NCBI RefSeq assembly: GCF_900169075.1
Contig: NZ_LT827015.1
Span: 310,001-374,000 of the forward strand
Source: Chryseobacterium phocaeense
Lineage (GTDB): Bacteria; Bacteroidota; Bacteroidia; Flavobacteriales; Weeksellaceae
DNA: 64,000 nt
Direction of reading: 5' to 3'
Under the pieces are notes generated by a model. That model did not search any database, was not told the origin of the DNA, and saw nothing but the letters and a program-made list of their open reading frames with translations. Of this stretch, positions 58,877-64,000 are shown in pieces. Positions within the stretch are counted from its first letter, which is position 1. Each line of letters starts with the position of its first letter. Made by a program: the position numbers and the translations under genes.

Positions 58877-59347
58877 TTATTTAACTAACACACTGGGGAT
58901 ATGTTTAACCGGAAAATTAACCGACCTGGCAATGAAGCAAAACTGCCCGGCCTTATGATGTAATTCTCTGGCTTTTTCCACCATTGATTCTTCGGCAACG
59001 GTGACTGCCGGATGTAAGGTGACGGATGTAAATTGCCCGCTTCCATCTGAATTTTCAGCCATAATTCCGGTTGCTTCATCAATATAATCAGTGACAATGA
59101 TGCCCTCTTCGGAACAGAAATGCAGATACCAGAGCATATGACATGAGGAAAGCGAGGAAAGAAACAGATCTTCGGGATTGTGTTTTGTTTTGTCTCCACG
59201 GAATGCGGGATCAGAAGAGCCTTCAATAAGTGTTTTGTTTTCAATCTGAATGGTATGGCTTCTTTCGTAGTTTCTGTAGCCACTGGTTCCGGTTCCTTTG
59301 TTTCCTGTCCATTCAATGGTGGCTTTGTAGTGGTGTTCTTTATTCAT
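58877..59347 (-). CDS. OsmC family protein
   Basis: 156 residues: YKATIEWTGNKGTGTSGYRN, the first redox cysteine in SSCHMLWYLHFCSEEG, second in AGQFCFIARS. OsmC/Ohr-type thiol peroxidases reduce organic hydroperoxides; the subgroup here is the YhfA-like type. It starts just 10 bases before the next gene on the same strand, so the PD40 gene upstream (59358) may share the transcript. Confidence 0.88.
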   Translation of the reverse strand: MNKEHHYKATIEWTGNKGTGTSGYRNYERSHTIQIENKTLIEGSSDPAFRGDKTKHNPEDLFLSSLSSCHMLWYLHFCSEEGIIVTDYIDEATGIMAENSDGSGQFTSVTLHPAVTVAEESMVEKARELHHKAGQFCFIARSVNFPVKHIPSVLVK

Positions 59348-59357
59348 CGTAGAAAAA

Positions 59358-60287
59358 TTATTGTAGGGTAAAGGGGATTTTGTAAATTTTGCTTAAACCG
59401 TTTTCACCTTCGTTGATATATTGCTGAAAATCGGAAATGTTTTTGAATTTTTTCGGAGATAAGCTGTTTCTTTTGCTGGTAAAGTATAAGACTTTTTCTT
59501 TTTCATCATAAAAGGGGCAGTACTCCATAAACTTTGTATTGATAGGAACCCCAAGGTTCTCTGCTTTCTGCCACTTTCCATCGGAACCTTTTCTGGATAT
59601 ATAAAGATCTCCGCTGCCTTGTGCGCCTTTTTCATTGTATTTGGTGAAGAGGATAAAATCTTCTTTTTTAGAAACAAATGCATTGAACTCATATCCGTTG
59701 CTGTTGATATTTTCGTCTATGAGTTTCGGTTGGGAATATTTGCCGCCTTCCCATTGACAGAAATAAATATCGTCTTTTCCCATTCCTGCCGGGGAATCCA
59801 TGGTGAAATATAAATTTTTATTATCAGAGAGGGATGGAAAGAACTCATTCATATCAGAATTGACAGGTTTTCCCATGTTAACAGGTTCAGACCATGCAGA
59901 GTTTTTATTTTTTCTTTCCACATACCAGATATCAAAATCTTTTTTCTCCGTTTTTGTCTGGTCTAGCGGACGATCCGATGCGAAGTACAACCGGTTTCCA
60001 TGATCGGCCAGAAAAGGCTCCATATAAGAATAAGCAGTATTGAATGACACCAGCTCAGGTTCAGACCAATTATTTTTATCTTTTTTAATGGAGGCTATCT
60101 GGGAGATTTCCTGATTAGGACTTTGTATGGTGAAGAAAGCTTCATTTCCATCCTCTGAAAGGGTAAAATCCCTGACATTGAGAAATGCGTTGAGCTTTTT
60201 ATTAAAAAGGGTAATTGCCGTTGAGTTTTGAGCATGAAATAAACTGATGATGAGAAGGAATAGAGCAGTAATATATATTTTTTTCAT
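59358..60287 (-). CDS. Exported PD40/TolB-like beta-propeller protein
   Basis: Start at 60287 gives a signal peptide (MKKIYITALFLLIISLFHAQ); the longer reading adds unlikely residues. About 309 residues with several PD40-type repeats (EAFFTIQSPNQE, RLYFASDRPLD, NLYFTMDSPAGMGKDDIYF, VLYFTSKRNSL). Location probably periplasmic. Function unknown; such proteins are often associated with OmpA or peptidoglycan partners. Ten bases from the OsmC gene. Confidence 0.82.
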   Translation of the reverse strand: MKKIYITALFLLIISLFHAQNSTAITLFNKKLNAFLNVRDFTLSEDGNEAFFTIQSPNQEISQIASIKKDKNNWSEPELVSFNTAYSYMEPFLADHGNRLYFASDRPLDQTKTEKKDFDIWYVERKNKNSAWSEPVNMGKPVNSDMNEFFPSLSDNKNLYFTMDSPAGMGKDDIYFCQWEGGKYSQPKLIDENINSNGYEFNAFVSKKEDFILFTKYNEKGAQGSGDLYISRKGSDGKWQKAENLGVPINTKFMEYCPFYDEKEKVLYFTSKRNSLSPKKFKNISDFQQYINEGENGLSKIYKIPFTLQ

Positions 60288-60352
60288 CGTGAAAAATTTG
60301 TGATCTAATTTAGTTAAATAATCGAATTGTTTCAAGGGCTGTTTTGCATAAA

Positions 60353-60383
60353 ATAAAACCTCGGGCATATTTGCCAGAGGTTT
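60353..60383 (-). terminator. Terminator downstream of the delta-60 fragment
   Basis: AAAACCTCGGGCA / TGCCAGAGGTTT stem (one mismatch) with T-run on the minus strand. Confidence 0.65.
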
Positions 60384-60405
60384 AGTTTTTTCCTAATTAT
60401 AAAAT

Positions 60406-60633
60406 TCAATCAGTTTTGTAGGGCTCGGAGGCCAGCTGAACAGTTCCATTGTTTCCGAAAGCCGGATCCGGAGCTCCATTGTAGGTAAGCTTCGATACAA
60501 ACCCATGGGTAACTCCTGTAGCAAAATCCATGTTATAGATGTAATAAATTTCTCCGTTAGAGTTCTGAACCATTTGATAATTATTACTCATTGAGTAACT
60601 TGGGATTTCCGCGACGCCGTTCGAAGCAAAACC
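60406..60633 (-). pseudogene. 5'- and 3'-truncated delta-60 repeat protein fragment
   Basis: Reading from 60633 gives GFASNGVAEIPSYSMSNNYQ and onward, ending SEPYKTD at the stop. It aligns with residues about 28-90 of the intact type IX cargo gene (FASNGIFSIGNDDAWSKM, SKLTPYGTLDNSFGTNG) but has no signal peptide and stops early. It begins right behind the terminator of that gene (CCTCTGG/CCGGAGG, 60631-60651), so it looks like the remnant of a duplicated or recombined paralogue. Confidence 0.75.
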
Positions 60634-60653
60634 TCCGGAATAACCAGAGGTTT
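60631..60653 (-). terminator. Terminator of the delta-60 type IX cargo gene
   Basis: ACCTCTGG / CCGGAGGT stem around TTATT, followed by TTTT on the minus strand. Confidence 0.7.
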
Positions 60654-60711
60654 AATTAATAAAATGGGAATATAGAATTTATTCTATCTTAGATATCGAT
60701 GGTATGTTTGA

Positions 60712-62121
60712 CTATTTTTTTATAAGTTTTTTAATCATAGTTTTTCCGTTTTCAAAGGTTGTTTTTGCGGTATATACTCCTTTAAGCAGTTCAGAAACAT
60801 TCGTGTGATTTCCTTTGATCGTTTTTACTAGTTTCCCATCTGCAGAATAGATCTCGATTTTGTTTATTTTCTCCTGTGTTCTATATACTAAATCTTCATT
60901 AACAGGGTTTTCAAAAGAAATGTCAGAATTGGTTTTTACGATGTCTGCAGTGGCTAAGTTTGCAGGATTTAGTAAGTACTTTACGATATATCCGGATCCG
61001 TTGGCAATAATATTATTGTCGTTGACGATCATATCTCCAATCTCGGTCAGGTTAGCATCTGTTTCTACGAAATAATTAAAAACAGGATCTATGGCACCGT
61101 TTTGAGTAAGCCTGGAAACAAAATATCCCGGATTTGCACCTTCTGCCATTCCTCCTATATAATAATTGCCATTCTTTTCAATAATGCTTGAAATCCATGT
61201 AGAGAAAGGAAGCAGTGCGGGATCGAATGTAAAAGTAGGATCTAAAGTTCCATCAGGTATTATTCTGCCTATTTCTGCATTGATGTTTGAGTAAATGATA
61301 TTATTGTTGCTGTCCATATAAGCTGCTCCTATGAATCCGGGGCTAAAGGAGAGTACTAAAACTCCGTTATTACCGAAGCCTGAAATTGGCAAGCCGTTGG
61401 AATTATATTTTTCAATCTGCCCCACATTCGGGTTAGCATCTGTACTGGGATTGAGAGAAATGATGTTGGATTGATTATCTACGAATATGAATTTTCCCTG
61501 GGTGGTCTGCGAACCATTGTTTCCAAAAGAAGTGTCAATACTGCCGTTTTCATTTAATCTGTAAATAGTTCTGTATTGGTTAAAAGTGGAACCGGTAATG
61601 GATTCTCCGTAAACTATGACCTTATTGTTTTGAAAAAGTAGTCCATATCCGCGAAGATTAATGTCGGCTCCTAGATTTGTGAGTGAAACGGTACCATTGC
61701 TTCCAAAGGAATTATCTATCTGGCCATTAGCCAGAAATCTGGTAACATCTGTATAATTGATGTTCGCCGGATCATCAGAATGAAATCCGATCACTAAAAA
61801 TTTTCCGTCAGCTTGTTTTTTGATCTGGCTCTCATCGGTGTAATAGGGGAGTTGATATTTTCCATTCGTTCCGAAACTATTGTCCAAAGTTCCGTAAGGC
61901 GTTAGTTTTGATAAAAAAGAATCAGTTAATCCTGTTGTGCTGTTGCTTTCATTATGAGTAAAATAAATGCTCCCATCTGAATTCTGGATCATTTTAGACC
62001 AGGCATCATCGTTTCCTATGGAAAAAATACCGTTTGAAGCAAAAGTAAGGTCTTTTGAAATAACCTGGGCAGACACATTCTGGATAATCAGGATGAGCCC
62101 TAATAATAAAGTTTTTTTCAT
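60712..62121 (-). CDS. Type IX secretion cargo protein with delta-60 repeats
   Basis: 469 residues: signal peptide MKKTLLLGLILIIQNVSAQ, then repeated units of the delta-60 type (LTPYGTLDNSFGTNGKY, FLANGQIDNSFGSNGTV, LNENGSIDTSFGNNGSQ, LTQNGAIDPVF), forming a beta-propeller, and a C-terminal type A sorting domain (KIEIYSADGKLVKTIKGNHT to the end KKLIKK). It should be secreted by the type IX system and linked to the cell surface. Function unknown. A truncated paralogue is downstream. Confidence 0.88.
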   Translation of the reverse strand: MKKTLLLGLILIIQNVSAQVISKDLTFASNGIFSIGNDDAWSKMIQNSDGSIYFTHNESNSTTGLTDSFLSKLTPYGTLDNSFGTNGKYQLPYYTDESQIKKQADGKFLVIGFHSDDPANINYTDVTRFLANGQIDNSFGSNGTVSLTNLGADINLRGYGLLFQNNKVIVYGESITGSTFNQYRTIYRLNENGSIDTSFGNNGSQTTQGKFIFVDNQSNIISLNPSTDANPNVGQIEKYNSNGLPISGFGNNGVLVLSFSPGFIGAAYMDSNNNIIYSNINAEIGRIIPDGTLDPTFTFDPALLPFSTWISSIIEKNGNYYIGGMAEGANPGYFVSRLTQNGAIDPVFNYFVETDANLTEIGDMIVNDNNIIANGSGYIVKYLLNPANLATADIVKTNSDISFENPVNEDLVYRTQEKINKIEIYSADGKLVKTIKGNHTNVSELLKGVYTAKTTFENGKTMIKKLIKK

Positions 62122-62248
62122 TGTTTAGATATTTGTATTAAAGAAATATAGAGGGTAATATTTTTATAAACATTGAAATCTCACAGTTTGTTTCTGCAAT
62201 TTTATGAAGAGAATCCGGGGGATCAAAAAAAGTGACTATTACATATAT

Positions 62249-62264
62249 GTTACATAGATGTAAC
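62249..62264. promoter_or_regulatory. Palindrome upstream of the type IX cargo gene
   Basis: GTTACATAGATGTAAC is a perfect 7-bp inverted repeat about 130 bases upstream of the gene start. Possibly an operator; no regulator identified. Confidence 0.3.
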
Positions 62265-62337
62265 TGGTTGAAAATCAATTTTAATTACTATATTTTATTT
62301 CTCTTCTTGTTGATATAAATTAAGTTTAAAACAGAAA

Positions 62338-62364
62338 AAACCTCCGGTTTTCCGGAGGTTTAAA
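62338..62364 (-). terminator. Terminator of the RNase G gene
   Basis: AAACCTCCGG / CCGGAGGTTT, 10-bp perfect stem with loop TTTT and T-rich tail on the minus strand. Confidence 0.85.
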
Positions 62365-62371
62365 TTTTGTC

Positions 62372-63931
62372 TTAATTAGAAAACTCAATCAATTCTTCTT
62401 TTTTGGAATTGTAAATCTTGTATTCTAAATATTTAAAAGAATCCCTTGGGATGATGGTTACCCATTTTTTGTATTTCATAAACCATTTCATCTGGATACT
62501 TTTGATACCTTTGGTAAGGTAGGCTTCCACGAACGGATGTACATGCAGGAAGATTTTTCCTTTCTCTTTCTGAAGGATGCTTCTCAGGGTTTCACCCATT
62601 CTTTCCACGATGACAATAGGAGCTACAATTTCTCCGTCTTTGTTCGGGTTTTCTTCTTTGGTCTCGATCTGTTTTTCCGGACGGTTTCTCTGTCTGGTAA
62701 TCTGGATGAGCCCGAATTTACTTGGTGGAAGAATTTTGTGGCGGGCTTTGTCCCTTTTCATTTCTTCCTTAAGATGTTCGTACAGATCCCTTCTGTGTTC
62801 AGGGTTCTGCATATCGATGAAGTCGATTACAATGATGCCTCCCATATCGCGGAGACGAAGCTGTCTGGCAATTTCAGTAGCTGCCATTTTGTTTACTTTC
62901 AGAGCGTGCTCTTTGTTTACTGCGGTTCCGGTAGTGATGTTATTTCCGGAGTTTACGTCAACCACGTGCAGTGCTTCCGTATGCTCAATAACAAGATAAG
63001 CGCCTTTTGAACTAGGAATATTAACGTGCTTTCCAAAACTCTGTTTGAGCTGTTTTTCTACGTTGTAATATTCCAGAAGAGGAATGTGGGAATTATAAAA
63101 CTGGACAATATTCTTTTTTTCAGGAGCGATTACTTCTACATAATTCCGCATATCGTCTACCATCTGTTCATCATCACAGATGATGCTCACGAAATCCTGG
63201 TTGAAATTGTCTCTTAAAATAGCTGAAGCTTTGTCTTCTTCGCTTAAAACCCTGGCCGGAACTTTACTTTTCTGGATGTTTTTGAAGGTGCTTTCCCATT
63301 TCTGGATCAGCTGATTCATATCATTGTGCAGGTCTGCCACTTTCTTTCCTTCCGCTACCGTTCTGATGATCACCCCGAAACCTTCAGGTTTGATGCTGTC
63401 GATAAGCGTTTTCAGCCTTTCTTTTTCCTCAGAAGTCCTGATTTTTTTGGAAATAGAAACTTTGTTGTCGAAAGGGATCAGAACCAGAAAACGTCCTGTA
63501 AGTGAAACCTGGGTAGAGATCCTGGGACCTTTTGTAGAAATTGGTTCCTTGGTGATTTGAAGCAGAACCAGATCGTCTTTTGCAATGACTTTGTCTACGG
63601 TTCCGTTTTTGTCTATTTCGGGTTGTATTTCGAAATTTTTTAAGCTTGAAGTGCTCTGTTTCTTAGAAATGGTATCTTTTAAAAACTTTCTGTAGGTAAG
63701 GTATTGAGGGCCCAGATCCTGATAATGAAGAAATGCATCCTTATCGTACCCTATGTTTACGAATGCTGCATTCAGGTTGGGTGCCAGTTTTTTTACTCTT
63801 CCTACAAACAGATCTCCAACTATAAATTCGCTTTTGTCCTCTTGCTCATGAAGTTCACATAGTCTTCCGTCTTCCAGTAGCGCGATCTTTGTAAGATCAT
63901 CTTCATGCGAAACTATTAGTTCTTTCTTCAT
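62372..63931 (-). CDS. rng: Ribonuclease G (Rne/Rng family) without the zinc-link cysteines
   Basis: 519 residues. N-terminal S1-like domain (FIVGDLFVGRVKKLAPNLNA, AAFVNIGYDKDAFLHY), RNase E/G core with IIVIDFIDM (catalytic aspartates) and PPSKFGLIQITRQR. In E. coli RNase G/E a zinc-link motif (CPxCxGxG-like) follows the QITRQR region; here ENPNKDGEIV replaces it and no cysteine pair is visible. Acts in 5'-end maturation of 16S rRNA and mRNA decay. Length matches RNase G, not RNase E. Confidence 0.92.
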   Translation of the reverse strand: MKKELIVSHEDDLTKIALLEDGRLCELHEQEDKSEFIVGDLFVGRVKKLAPNLNAAFVNIGYDKDAFLHYQDLGPQYLTYRKFLKDTISKKQSTSSLKNFEIQPEIDKNGTVDKVIAKDDLVLLQITKEPISTKGPRISTQVSLTGRFLVLIPFDNKVSISKKIRTSEEKERLKTLIDSIKPEGFGVIIRTVAEGKKVADLHNDMNQLIQKWESTFKNIQKSKVPARVLSEEDKASAILRDNFNQDFVSIICDDEQMVDDMRNYVEVIAPEKKNIVQFYNSHIPLLEYYNVEKQLKQSFGKHVNIPSSKGAYLVIEHTEALHVVDVNSGNNITTGTAVNKEHALKVNKMAATEIARQLRLRDMGGIIVIDFIDMQNPEHRRDLYEHLKEEMKRDKARHKILPPSKFGLIQITRQRNRPEKQIETKEENPNKDGEIVAPIVIVERMGETLRSILQKEKGKIFLHVHPFVEAYLTKGIKSIQMKWFMKYKKWVTIIPRDSFKYLEYKIYNSKKEELIEFSN

Positions 63932-64000
63932 TTTGTTATAAGATAAAAATTATTAAGATTATAGGAAACCAGCGTTTTTTTTAGCAGATAAATAATACTA

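Noticed and set aside
1-64000. tRNA or rRNA genes
   Set aside because: No cloverleaf-type sequences with GGTTCGAATC-like T-arms or rRNA signatures were recognised on reading; a tRNAscan run would be decisive.

Overview
The window is chromosomal DNA of a Bacteroidota member, most probably Chryseobacterium or a close relative in the Weeksellaceae. The evidence is the low GC content, gene starts without strong Shine-Dalgarno sequences, several clear Bacteroidota-type promoters (TTTG - about 19 bases - TAnnTTTG), a type IX secretion C-terminal domain, TonB-dependent receptors, an RNase G of the Bacteroidota type, and a Bacteroidota-style curli operon. I see no rRNA, tRNA, CRISPR, phage, plasmid or classical transposase gene. 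Both ends cut through ordinary chromosome; only the leftmost gene (LOG family) is truncated.

Left part (1-12 kb) is mostly housekeeping: LOG-family protein, aminoacyl-histidine dipeptidase, a lipoprotein, a LURP-one-like protein, recR with a glycosyltransferase, secG, a pair of secreted M16 peptidases (one active, one lacking the zinc motif) and a UvrD/PcrA helicase. From 12 to 24 kb come a TonB-dependent receptor, a thiamin salvage operon (thiM-thiE-thiD-tenA) behind a TPP riboswitch with a matching promoter, cstA, two alpha/beta hydrolases, and a HipA-like kinase overlapping a DUF3037 gene.

From 24 to 32 kb lies a tyrosine/homogentisate catabolic region (hppD, hmgA, fumarylacetoacetase, a CoA-transferase-like enzyme, a flavin reductase-like protein). 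It is interrupted by a small GxxExxY (PD-(D/E)XK fold) gene bracketed by perfect 22-bp terminal inverted repeats. From 32 to 47 kb there are a TonB receptor translationally coupled to an exported thioredoxin, small redox and detoxification genes (DoxX, AhpD-like, cyclase, aldo/keto reductases, an MdaB/quinol-monooxygenase/DJ-1 operon), a LysR regulator, acetyltransferases, a frameshifted aldo/keto reductase and an AlkD-like repair protein. From 47 to 52 kb are nitronate monooxygenase, mpl, a PlsC-like acyltransferase and a Nudix hydrolase.

From 52 to 58.7 kb is a complete curli amyloid operon: a long CsgA-like fibre subunit, a CsgB-like nucleator candidate, a probable CsgH-CsgE fusion, CsgF, a CsgG with an extra C-terminal beta-barrel-like domain, and a beta-propeller lipoprotein. 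A convergent LuxR-type regulator with a degenerate receiver domain follows. This is the most distinctive system in the window. The right end carries OsmC, a PD40 protein, a delta-60-repeat type IX cargo protein with a broken paralogue beside it, and RNase G.

Intergenic DNA is unusually rich in dispersed short repeats. There are two 180-bp inverted copies of one element (plus a fragmented third), a separate CGCAGATnnTGCAGAT hairpin family, and MITE-like elements whose ends match the inverted repeats around the GxxExxY gene. All product names are judged from sequence motifs only; no database search was run.
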